Shown piece after piece: positions 1 through 6,994 of a stretch of 41,749 nt of DNA (positions are counted from its first letter, which is position 1; the number at the start of each line of letters is the position of its first letter). Position numbers and translations under genes: made by a program. The notes beneath the pieces are model-generated. The model had not been told where the DNA came from. It searched no databases and was given only the letters and a program-made list of their open reading frames with translations. The DNA is from a virus. The stretch is from the IMG/VR virus record IMGVR_UViG_3300030060_006579, positions 1-41,749 of that record; one strand, written 5' to 3'.

Positions 1-1
1 A

Positions 2-154
2 CAGGGAGATAAGGATATAATGAAGATCAACGCGATAATCGGCACACAGATTAACTCGGTAAAAGCAGGTACATTTGCTGCTTTAGCTGCGATTAGACTT
101 CTTGCAAAAGAAGGAATTGCGACTGAAGAATCAGTACTTGCGATGGCTGCCTAA
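2..154 (+). CDS. C-terminal end of an unrecognised gene (5'-truncated)
   Basis: The frame is open from the first bases of the window to the TAA at 152-154, giving about 50 residues that end in ESVLAMAA. The visible part is Ala/Ile/Leu-rich and looks helical (for example AGTFAALAAIRLLAKEG). I do not recognise the family. The base composition is visibly richer in G and C than anything downstream, with codons such as ATC, AAC, GCG, CTT and GGC that the neighbours rarely use. Such codon use is common in very highly expressed phage genes such as capsid or tail-tube genes, so a major structural protein is possible, but that is inference. A strong intrinsic terminator follows about 50 bases after the stop, so this gene ends a transcription unit. 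Confidence 0.6.
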   Translation, partial: QGDKDIMKINAIIGTQINSVKAGTFAALAAIRLLAKEGIATEESVLAMAA

Positions 155-204
155 GAGGTACTCATCACCAACGGCCTAATGGAGTATATGTCGTAAAAAC
201 TCTA

Positions 205-233
205 GAGAGCAGCCACAGGCTGCTCTTTTTTTT
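205..233 (+). terminator. Rho-independent terminator
   Basis: GAGCAGCC (207-214), the loop ACA and GGCTGCTC (218-225) form a perfect 8-bp GC-rich stem with a 3-nt loop. It is followed directly by a run of eight or nine T residues. It closes the unit ending at 154 and insulates the envelope cassette that starts at 266. It is the clearest terminator in the window. Confidence 0.93.
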
Positions 234-248
234 CTATACTTATTTCCG

Positions 249-258
249 TATATTTCAA
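249..258 (+). promoter_or_regulatory. Possible late promoter element for the envelope cassette
   Basis: TATATTTCAA lies just downstream of the terminator at 205-233 and 17-20 bases before the alternative ATG codons at 266 and 269. It resembles the element TATATTTATAA found before the genes at 10743, 16014 and 37142. A new promoter is expected here because the upstream unit is terminated. The match is imperfect and the region is AT-rich, so the call is tentative. Confidence 0.35.
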
Positions 259-265
259 TATCTAT

Positions 266-1336
266 ATGATGAAAAAGTTACTGTTTATTTTATGTATGTT
301 ACCTGGATTAATATTTGCACAGGAAACTAAAAAAAATAATTTTAAAAAAGCCTTAAAAAGGACCTTCAAATTTGCTACATTTTATGGAGCAGTGAATGGA
401 GGTAATTCCATTTCTGATGTGGATGTTTATTCAGTTACTAATGGTTTAGAAACTGCTACTATAAAAACACCTTTTGACTATTCTTTAGCTTTTGGGGTTA
501 GGAAAATAGCAAGATTAGGATATGAAAATAGAGCAAATACATTTTATAATGGTACAGAAAAGTCTTTTTCGGATAATGCTACTATTGGTAAAATTAAAGG
601 GTTTGAATTTTTATTTGAATTAGATTACACTAGACAGCAGGGAATTAATTTTTTAAATCAACAACATTTTTTAAGATATGTAGCAGATCAATGGATTGCT
701 AAAGTAGAATATATTCAAGATGGTTTTGCCGACATAGAATATTTTGAAGCATCTGAAAGATATAGACAAAAATTAGGAAAAAAATTATCATTTAATATAG
801 GTGCTGTTCAAAGATTATCAGAACCTTATGGTTATAACCCCCTAGAAGAATGGATGTTATCAAATGGAAGTTTACATTATACAGATTTAGCTATACAAGA
901 AGGATATACAGTTATATTTGATGGTCAAGGAGGTGAAACATATTACAATCCTTCAGGAAATTTAGTAGCAGAAAATACACAAATTTGGGAAGGTGTAGTT
1001 ATACCTACAGTATTAGCAGATTATACAGAGAAAAAAAGAAACGAACTAAGTCAAACTTTACAACATTCTTTAGTTATAGGGTTTGACTTTTATCATTTTA
1101 CCGATGATTTTTGGGTACATAGTTGGGGTAATTTAATGCCTTACCATTATGATGATGGTGGGCAATATTCATATCATAAATTTAATAATGGACAATGGAT
1201 AGATTATTCAGGAGGATTAATATTTGGTTATAGATTTAATAGAAGTCTAGGAGTATTTTTAGAAGGAAAATATAATAAATATTGGAACCGTAACTGGCAT
1301 GATTTTTCACTTGGACTAAATTACGTAATATTTTAA
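266..1336 (+). CDS. Predicted outer-membrane beta-barrel protein, phage-encoded
   Basis: The 356-residue protein starts with a clear Sec signal peptide (MMKKLLFILCMLPGLIFAQ, residues 1-19), probably cut after Ala18. The mature part has many alternating aromatic/polar segments, is rich in Tyr, Phe, Trp, Asn and Gly, and ends in a strand finishing with Phe (LGLNYVIF). These are typical marks of an outer-membrane barrel inserted by the BAM machinery. Cys10 sits inside the signal peptide and is not a lipobox. The start may be 266 or the next ATG at 269. It is the first gene after a terminator and is followed within 3 bases by a membrane protein gene. I infer insertion in the host outer membrane during infection, for example to change surface receptors, permeability or superinfection. 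A virion role seems unlikely because of the signal peptide. The specific function is unknown. Confidence 0.7.
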   Translation: MMKKLLFILCMLPGLIFAQETKKNNFKKALKRTFKFATFYGAVNGGNSISDVDVYSVTNGLETATIKTPFDYSLAFGVRKIARLGYENRANTFYNGTEKSFSDNATIGKIKGFEFLFELDYTRQQGINFLNQQHFLRYVADQWIAKVEYIQDGFADIEYFEASERYRQKLGKKLSFNIGAVQRLSEPYGYNPLEEWMLSNGSLHYTDLAIQEGYTVIFDGQGGETYYNPSGNLVAENTQIWEGVVIPTVLADYTEKKRNELSQTLQHSLVIGFDFYHFTDDFWVHSWGNLMPYHYDDGGQYSYHKFNNGQWIDYSGGLIFGYRFNRSLGVFLEGKYNKYWNRNWHDFSLGLNYVIF

Positions 1337-1339
1337 AAA

Positions 1340-1624
1340 ATGGCAAAAGAATTAAACGAAGACACTACATTAAAATTAAGTATTAAGACACTAGGAGGTA
1401 TAGCTATATTAATTTTTACTCTTGTAGGTATGTGGTTTACATTACAGGCAGATATAGCCGAAGCGAAAGAATTACCTGCACCTCTTCCCCCTGAAATTAC
1501 TAGAATGGAATATGATATGAAAGATCAATTAATACGTCAAACTATTATGACTACTCAGGAGGATGTTACCGAAATAAAAGAAGATATTAAACGTATCGAA
1601 GAAAAAATTGATAAACTAAGATAA
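1340..1624 (+). CDS. Small membrane-anchored coiled-coil protein
   Basis: The 94-residue protein has one strong hydrophobic segment (about residues 17-35, GGIAILIFTLVGMWFTL). A short Pro-rich stretch follows (LPAPLPPE), then a charged heptad-like helix (about 60-94, with EIKEDIKRIEEKIDKL) that should form a coiled coil. The topology is probably a short cytoplasmic N-terminus with a periplasmic coiled coil. It follows the barrel gene after 3 bases and precedes the thioredoxin-like gene by 6 bases, so the three are probably co-transcribed. One membrane span plus a periplasmic coiled coil also fits an inner-membrane spanin or a holin-like accessory protein, but no partner outer-membrane spanin is visible nearby. 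Function unknown. Confidence 0.65.
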   Translation: MAKELNEDTTLKLSIKTLGGIAILIFTLVGMWFTLQADIAEAKELPAPLPPEITRMEYDMKDQLIRQTIMTTQEDVTEIKEDIKRIEEKIDKLR

Positions 1625-1630
1625 AAAACC

Positions 1631-1975
1631 ATGAAAAAATTTATTATATTAATTATAGTATTATTATTCTCTTTTGTATCTTTTTCACAAAATATGTGTG
1701 ATGAAGATATTTGTGTAATAGAATTTAATGCAGGTTTTAATAAACAAAATAGTGTAGATTGGTTAGAAAAATTAGGAGATTGTGGGGTTATGAGAGTAGA
1801 TATTCAAGAAAATCCAGATTTACAAAAAAAATATAAAATAGTAGTTGTTCCAACAATTATAGTATTTAATGGAAAAGAAGTAGAACGTTTTCAAGCAAAT
1901 ATTATGATGGCAATGGAAGCAACTAGAAAAGATGTGCAAAACGTGATTGACGAAATATTGATGTCTGATTTTTAA
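1631..1975 (+). CDS. Exported thioredoxin-fold protein lacking the CXXC active site
   Basis: The 114-residue protein has a Sec signal peptide at residues 1-20 (FIILIIVLLFSFVSFSQ). The mature part follows the thioredoxin pattern: a first strand (VIEFNAGF, 29-36), a helix, a strand (MRVDI), the cis-proline strand (IVVVPTIIVF, Pro74) and a final helix. Where thioredoxins have WCGPC, this protein has GFNKQNS, so the redox pair is missing. Three Cys remain (23, 28, 51), of which the C-x4-C pair 23/28 lies before the first strand. It should act in the periplasm. Without CXXC it is more likely a chaperone, inhibitor or binding protein than a disulfide reductase. The neighbours are other exported or membrane proteins, including a very Cys-rich one downstream, so a role in folding that protein is conceivable but unproven. 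Confidence 0.7.
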   Translation: MKKFIILIIVLLFSFVSFSQNMCDEDICVIEFNAGFNKQNSVDWLEKLGDCGVMRVDIQENPDLQKKYKIVVVPTIIVFNGKEVERFQANIMMAMEATRKDVQNVIDEILMSDF

Positions 1976-1985
1976 AAACACAAAT

Positions 1986-4900
1986 ATGAAAAAGTTAAAA
2001 TTATTGTTATTTATATTATTACCAACGGTTCTATTAGCGCAACCACCTTCCCCTAATACATGGGCACAATTAGCATTTGATTTTGATGGATATGCATCAG
2101 AAACTACTTGGGAATTATCAAATTCAAATAATCAAATAATCGCAAGCGGTGGTCCATATTATGATGGACTATCAGATACACTTATAATGATTGATTCACT
2201 TATTGCGGGTCCTCATACTTTAACTATTAATGATTCTTACGGTGATGGTTGGAGCTGGCAATATATAGGGTCTGCTTTACTGAATAATTCTTGCCAAGAT
2301 ACATTAGCTTATGTTCAAGGTGATTTTGGTTCGTTATATGTTCAATCTCTAATAATAGCACCATGTGCTCCTCCCTATGGAGGATGTTTAGATCCATTAG
2401 CTACAAATTATGATCCCACATCTGCTTTTGATGATGGGTCATGTATTTATCCTCCTTGTGCTGGTTTAGATACATTTTATGTAATAAATTATTGTGATGG
2501 TCCACAAAATAAAGTCCATTATAAATGGTCAAATATGCCTAACCCTAATTGTAGGATGGCAGCTTATACTAGAACAACAGACATAAATACACTAGGTGAT
2601 ACGTGGTATCCTTATCCAGCAAACTTTTCTAATACAGGTTTATTATATAGTAATTCACAAAATAATACTACATACTATTTTTTAGGTATGCTTGCAGATT
2701 CCACTTTAACTGATACTTTAGTGGTAACAACACAAGAATGTATACCTGGATGTACGGATCCCTTAGCATTAAATTATAATCCTTGGGCTAATTCGGATGA
2801 TGGTTCATGTCAATTACCTCCTGCAAATTGTGCAACGGGAGAATCAAATATAGTAATATCAATAATACCAGACACTTATCCAGGAGAAACTTCTTGGGAA
2901 ATTGCAGACACAACAGGAAATATATTAGCTACATCACCTTCATATACTATATCAGGAGTCCCTGTAATTACTGAAGTTTGTATACCAGATGGAACTGTTA
3001 TAGAATTTACTTTATTTGATTCATTTGGAGATGGTTTATGTGGATCATGTTATGGAGGAGCTGATGGATCCGCAATAGTACAAACACTATGTGGAGATAC
3101 TATAGTAGCTATATTGCCGGGAGATGCAAATTTTGGAAATGATACTTCTACTGTATATACAGTTGCACCTTGTATTCCTACTGTTATTTCAGGATGTACA
3201 ACACCAGGTTTTACAGAATATAACCCCCAAGCTACAGTAGATGATGGTTCATGTGCTACTCCTGTTATTTTAGGATGTACAGACCCTACATCTCCAGATT
3301 ACGATTCTTTAGCAAACACTATGCAGCTAATACCACAATGTCAGTATACATTAGTAATTACTGACGAAGCAGAAGATGGGTGGTTTGGAGCATGGGTAGG
3401 TATATTACAAGATAGTACAGTATTGGGACCATTTATGATGGGCCCTAACGATGGTTACTCAGAAGAATTTACTATTAGTCTAAATGCCCTAAGTCCAGTT
3501 GAGTTAATGTTTTTTGCTCCCGGACAATCTGCAACAACAGCAAATCAATGTGGGTTCTTTTTAATAGGACCTGAAGGCGATACTACATTATCAGGAGGAA
3601 CTAATCCTTGGACTGATCCTATGTTACAATTCCCTTACAGATATAATGCAATGCCTTACTGTGGTAATGTTTGTATACCAGGAATAGTAGGATGTATGGA
3701 TTCTACAGCATTAAATTATGATCCTTTAGCTAATATGCCTGGTACATGTATTCCTATAGTATATGGTTGTACTAATCCTTTAGCCTTTAATTATAATCCA
3801 AACGCAAATGTAGACGATAATAGTTGTGTTCCTATTATTGTTGGTTGTATGGATTCCACAGCATTTAATTTCAATCCATTCGCTAATGTCCCAGACCCAT
3901 TAGCATGTGTTCCAGTGATATATGGTTGTATGGATGATACTATGTTTAATTATAACCCAGCAGCTAACACAGACGATGGTTCATGTATTCCTATTGTATA
4001 TGGGTGTACAGATCCAAATGCTTTTAATTATAACCCTTTAGCAAACACAAATAATAACTCATGTGTACCAGTAGTTTATGGGTGTACAGATCCAACATCT
4101 TTTAATTTTAATCCAAATGCAAATGTAGATGATAATTCATGTGTTCCTGTAGTAATTGGTTGTACTGATCCTACAGCCTTAAATTATGATAGTTTAGCAA
4201 ATACAAATTCAGGCTGTGTATATCCAATTTATGGTTGTACAGACCCAACAATGTTTAACTATAATCAAAATGCAAACGTAGATGATGGTTCATGTGTGCC
4301 TTACATTTATGGGTGTACGGATTCAACAGCTATAAATTATTGTGATACATGTAATACTAATGTAGGATGTGTTTATCCTGTTTATGGTTGTACAGATCCA
4401 ACAATGTTTAATTACGACCCTAATGCTAATACAGATGATGGTACTTGTGTTCCTTTTATTTATGGTTGTACAGATCCAACAATGTTTAATTATGATGCTA
4501 ATGCTAATACAGACAATGGATCTTGTATACCATTCATATATGGATGTACAGACAGTACAATGTTTAATTATGATCCTTTAGCAAATACTGATAATGGGAC
4601 TTGTATTCCTTACATTTATGGTTGCACCGATCAAACAGCACTTAATTTTGATCCATTAGCAAACACATTAGATAATTCGTGTTGTTATATAGCTGGATGT
4701 ACTGATCCTACAGCCTTAAATTACGATCCAGATGCATGTTTTGATGATAATTCGTGTATAACAATAGTAACAGGTTGTACAGATGTATCAGCATATAATT
4801 ACAACCCGCTAGCAAATGTATCAGATTCAGCAGCTTGTTTATATGATGCTGGATGTTATGGGGGGCCAGGTATACCATATTGGTTAAATGATGGGTGTTA

Positions 4901-5234
4901 TGCTTGGGTAATTGATGTAGATGATTATTGCTGTACTGTAAATTGGGACGCTTCATGTCAATCAATGTATAATTACTGTCAACAAGGATGGCCAGTAGGT
5001 ATAGAAGATATATCTGCATTAGGTATAGTTGTTTATCCAAATCCTACACAAAATATATTAACCATAGAAACAAGATTAGAAATAGAAGTAGAAGTATTTG
5101 ATATGGTTGGTAAATTATTAATAAGTGAAAGAAATATTAAGACTTTAGATTTATCAAAGCTTACAAATGGTTTATATAATTTAAATATTATTTATGAGGA
5201 TAAACGTTATAATAAACAAATAGTAAAACAATAA
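1986..5234 (+). CDS. Secreted Cys-repeat protein with T9SS type A sorting domain
   Basis: The protein has 1082 residues. Order of parts: Sec signal peptide (1-19, ending VLLAQ); three related domains with the DSYGDGW/DSFGDGL/EAEDGW signature (about 40-110, 295-380 and 450-560); 19 copies of a 20-24-residue module of the type GCTDPTALNYDPxAxxDDGSC, the last 15 in tandem (about 569-951); a Cys-rich linker; and from about residue 1012 a typical T9SS type A C-terminal domain with VYPNPTQN, a KLL strand, LTNGLYNLNI and a final KQIVKQ. In Bacteroidetes such domains direct proteins from the periplasm through the T9SS to the cell surface, where the domain is usually cleaved and the protein anchored or released. 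The two Cys of each module probably form disulfides and the Asp/Asn positions may bind calcium. Base composition matches the neighbours. The starting leader is A-rich. Its exact role is unknown; a surface decoy, adhesin or exclusion factor is possible. Confidence 0.88.
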   Translation: MKKLKLLLFILLPTVLLAQPPSPNTWAQLAFDFDGYASETTWELSNSNNQIIASGGPYYDGLSDTLIMIDSLIAGPHTLTINDSYGDGWSWQYIGSALLNNSCQDTLAYVQGDFGSLYVQSLIIAPCAPPYGGCLDPLATNYDPTSAFDDGSCIYPPCAGLDTFYVINYCDGPQNKVHYKWSNMPNPNCRMAAYTRTTDINTLGDTWYPYPANFSNTGLLYSNSQNNTTYYFLGMLADSTLTDTLVVTTQECIPGCTDPLALNYNPWANSDDGSCQLPPANCATGESNIVISIIPDTYPGETSWEIADTTGNILATSPSYTISGVPVITEVCIPDGTVIEFTLFDSFGDGLCGSCYGGADGSAIVQTLCGDTIVAILPGDANFGNDTSTVYTVAPCIPTVISGCTTPGFTEYNPQATVDDGSCATPVILGCTDPTSPDYDSLANTMQLIPQCQYTLVITDEAEDGWFGAWVGILQDSTVLGPFMMGPNDGYSEEFTISLNALSPVELMFFAPGQSATTANQCGFFLIGPEGDTTLSGGTNPWTDPMLQFPYRYNAMPYCGNVCIPGIVGCMDSTALNYDPLANMPGTCIPIVYGCTNPLAFNYNPNANVDDNSCVPIIVGCMDSTAFNFNPFANVPDPLACVPVIYGCMDDTMFNYNPAANTDDGSCIPIVYGCTDPNAFNYNPLANTNNNSCVPVVYGCTDPTSFNFNPNANVDDNSCVPVVIGCTDPTALNYDSLANTNSGCVYPIYGCTDPTMFNYNQNANVDDGSCVPYIYGCTDSTAINYCDTCNTNVGCVYPVYGCTDPTMFNYDPNANTDDGTCVPFIYGCTDPTMFNYDANANTDNGSCIPFIYGCTDSTMFNYDPLANTDNGTCIPYIYGCTDQTALNFDPLANTLDNSCCYIAGCTDPTALNYDPDACFDDNSCITIVTGCTDVSAYNYNPLANVSDSAACLYDAGCYGGPGIPYWLNDGCYAWVIDVDDYCCTVNWDASCQSMYNYCQQGWPVGIEDISALGIVVYPNPTQNILTIETRLEIEVEVFDMVGKLLISERNIKTLDLSKLTNGLYNLNIIYEDKRYNKQIVKQ
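3690..4837 (+). repeat. Tandem array of 15 GCTDP modules within the secreted protein gene
   Basis: Fifteen in-frame repeats of about 69-78 bases run without interruption, each encoding Gly-Cys-(Thr/Met)-Asp, a hydrophobic-Asn-Tyr core, a Pro-x-Ala-Asn segment and an Asp-Asp-Gly/Asn-Ser-Cys end. Four further, dispersed copies lie upstream at about 2388, 2749, 3193 and 3273. Some copies are nearly identical at DNA level: GGTTGTACAGATCCAACAAT occurs at about 4387 and again about 78 bases later, and with one change at about 4234. This points to recent duplication or recombination between copies. Confidence 0.9.
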
Positions 5235-5262
5235 AAATCAATATTAGCTTCCGAAATAATTT

Positions 5263-5271
5263 TATATTTAT
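5263..5271 (+). promoter_or_regulatory. Possible late promoter element before the head/core gene block
   Basis: TATATTTAT lies in the 59-base gap between the T9SS-protein gene and the gene at 5294, 31 bases before the ATG. It shares its first nine bases with the elements at 15988 and 37116. It is placed where a new transcription unit would begin, after the envelope cassette. Confidence 0.4.
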
Positions 5272-5293
5272 TGGAGAATAATACACTATAGAT

Positions 5294-6277
5294 ATGGCAA
5301 ATAATAAATACGCGGGATATACACCTAAAAATATGAAACCTTCTGATAAACAAGGCCAAGCATATGCTGGACTAGAAAAAGGGGGAACTTATGAAAATTT
5401 AGGTAATAGTTTAGATAGAGTAAATCCATATGAGTTTAGAAAAGGTATGGATTATGAATTAACTCAAATGGGTTGTTCTAGATTAATGGAATCAACTCCC
5501 GAAGAAAGAGAAAAAGCAACAGAATCTGTCATTAAAAACTTAGAAGAACATCAAGCGTATTATTCAGCCCTAATTCAGTTTGAAACAGGTATGAATCATG
5601 CAGGTAAAATTAATGAATCATCATTTAAAAAATTCTTAGAATCTTATTCATCAGAAAGAGGAGAAGGAATGGTTGAAGTAGATAAAGAAATTAAAGACGA
5701 TAAAATGGATAAACCTAAAAATGCTGATTTAAATTCTATTAAAATGAAAACTATTCAACCCTTAAAAGAGGCTATATCACAAGAAATAAAAAACATCTTA
5801 GCTGAGAAAAAAGATGATGATGATGATACTAAGGATGATAAAAAAGCAACTAAAGGAGCAAAAGGAAAAGATAAAAAAATAAAAGCCCTAGATAAAGAAG
5901 TTGAAAAATTAAAAAAAGAAAAAGATAAAAATAAAGAAAAACTTCAACCAGATTTAAAGAAATTTAAAGATGGTAAAATGTCTGCTGATGATTATAGAAA
6001 AAAATCAAAAACTTTAGTAGATAGAAATAAAGAAATTAATGCTAGATTAGATCAAATAGAAAAAGAAAAAAAAGAAATAGCATTAAAGGAAAAATTAGAC
6101 AAAAGAGAGGTAGCTAAAACAATGATGGAGAAGGATACTCATATGGCTATTTTAGAAATTATCAAAGAATATGGTATTTCATTAAGAGAAGGCTCACAAG
6201 GTGTGAAAGCATATTATGAAATAGCAAAAACAGCCTATCAAGAAGGGTTTATGGCTGGTTTATATAAAATCAAATAA
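5294..6277 (+). CDS. Charged coiled-coil protein, possible prohead core/scaffold
   Basis: The 327-residue protein has an ordered N-terminal part (about 1-150, with YEFRKGMDYELTQMGCSRLM), a low-complexity Lys/Asp linker (about 170-190, DDDDDTKDDKK) and a long Lys/Glu coiled coil (about 190-270). A helical C-terminus ends in AYQEGFMAGLYKIK. A segment near residue 150 (MKTIQPLKEAISQEIKNIL) resembles the helices that begin other proteins in this window. It heads a block of small, highly charged proteins just after a candidate late promoter. Charged helical proteins beside the head genes are commonly scaffold or core proteins in T4-like phages, so that is my best guess. No family signature is decisive, and another virion or internal head protein is equally possible. 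Confidence 0.6.
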   Translation: MANNKYAGYTPKNMKPSDKQGQAYAGLEKGGTYENLGNSLDRVNPYEFRKGMDYELTQMGCSRLMESTPEEREKATESVIKNLEEHQAYYSALIQFETGMNHAGKINESSFKKFLESYSSERGEGMVEVDKEIKDDKMDKPKNADLNSIKMKTIQPLKEAISQEIKNILAEKKDDDDDTKDDKKATKGAKGKDKKIKALDKEVEKLKKEKDKNKEKLQPDLKKFKDGKMSADDYRKKSKTLVDRNKEINARLDQIEKEKKEIALKEKLDKREVAKTMMEKDTHMAILEIIKEYGISLREGSQGVKAYYEIAKTAYQEGFMAGLYKIK

Positions 6278-6285
6278 AAATCGTT

Positions 6286-6546
6286 ATGAAAAAAATTAAA
6301 AATTATTTTAAAAGATTATGGAGAGCTCTTTTAGATTCAACAGAATTAGATGAAAGAGCAGTAGCAGCAGTAGAAGAAGCTAGAGCTAGAGTAGCAGAAA
6401 TGAAAAAAGAACTAGCAGATGTTAAAAAAGCAGCTAAAAACGTGGTTAATCAATCAAAAGACGTTGTAGCAGCAGCAAAAGGAAAAAAAAGAAAAGGGAG
6501 AAAACCTTATAACAAACGTAAAACCAATAATAACTCTAAAAAGTAA
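6286..6546 (+). CDS. Small basic helical protein
   Basis: The 86-residue protein begins with a basic amphipathic segment (MKKIKNYFKRLWRALLD). It continues with a long Ala/Glu/Lys helix (about 20-67, with VAAVEEARARVAEMKKELAD) and ends in a strongly basic tail (KGKKRKGRKPYNKRK). The helix looks like a coiled coil and the tail like a nucleic-acid-binding segment. It lies 9 bases after the preceding gene and 6 before the next, in a block of small charged proteins, so packaging with the DNA or core assembly is plausible. I do not recognise a named family. The basic tail contrasts with the very acidic product of the next gene, and the two might pair. Confidence 0.6.
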   Translation: MKKIKNYFKRLWRALLDSTELDERAVAAVEEARARVAEMKKELADVKKAAKNVVNQSKDVVAAAKGKKRKGRKPYNKRKTNNNSKK

Positions 6547-6551
6547 AAAAA

Positions 6552-6986
6552 ATGACTTTACAAGAATTACAAAAAATGATTAAAGAAGAGTTCGATGCTT
6601 ACATGGGTGAGCAAGAGGACGACGTAGATGTATCTGTTAGTGATAACGATGTAGATGCGGAAATGGGTGACATGGATGACGAAGGAGCTGAGGATATGCT
6701 TCGTAAAATTTATGACATGCTAAAAGATAAATTTGAGGCTGAAGAAGAAGAAGATATGGGAGATGTTGAAGCAGATGAAGATATGAGTGAAGAAGCAGAC
6801 CTAGAAGAAAATTCAACTACAGACGCTAAATTCCAAAAAACAGGAATGGCTCCAATGGCAAAAGGTTCAGCAGGCGCAAATGTAGGATATGAAACAGCTA
6901 AAACTACTAAAGGATCTACTGGATATGATGCTGGATCAAAAGCTCTTCAAGAAAGATTTAAGAGATTAGCTAACATTATTAAGTAA
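6552..6986 (+). CDS. Small very acidic protein, possible capsid/core component
   Basis: The 144-residue protein opens with an amphipathic helix (MTLQELQKMIKEEFDAYM). An extremely acidic region follows (about 19-85, with repeated DDVDVSVSD and EEEED runs), then a Gly/Ala/Thr-rich spacer and a short basic C-terminal helix (ERFKRLANIIK). The opening helix resembles that of the product at 16014 and may be a targeting or assembly signal. The composition suggests a flexible, mostly disordered body between two short helices. Function is unknown. Prohead core or an internal head protein is a reasonable guess from the position in the late region and from the charge. Confidence 0.6.
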   Translation: MTLQELQKMIKEEFDAYMGEQEDDVDVSVSDNDVDAEMGDMDDEGAEDMLRKIYDMLKDKFEAEEEEDMGDVEADEDMSEEADLEENSTTDAKFQKTGMAPMAKGSAGANVGYETAKTTKGSTGYDAGSKALQERFKRLANIIK

Positions 6987-6994
6987 ACTTACTT

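Noticed and set aside
3690-4837. CRISPR array
   Set aside because: The repeats are in-frame protein modules of 69-78 bases with codon-level variation and no constant repeat/unique spacer structure. They lie within a long open gene.
4369-5040. Shadow open frames on both strands inside the repeat array
   Set aside because: They are a by-product of the periodic codon pattern of the repeats and give Met/Leu/Ile or His/Leu low-complexity products.
5817-5950. Asp and Lys runs as a sign of frameshift or sequencing slippage
   Set aside because: The frame stays open on both sides and the run reads as a normal disordered linker followed by a coiled coil.
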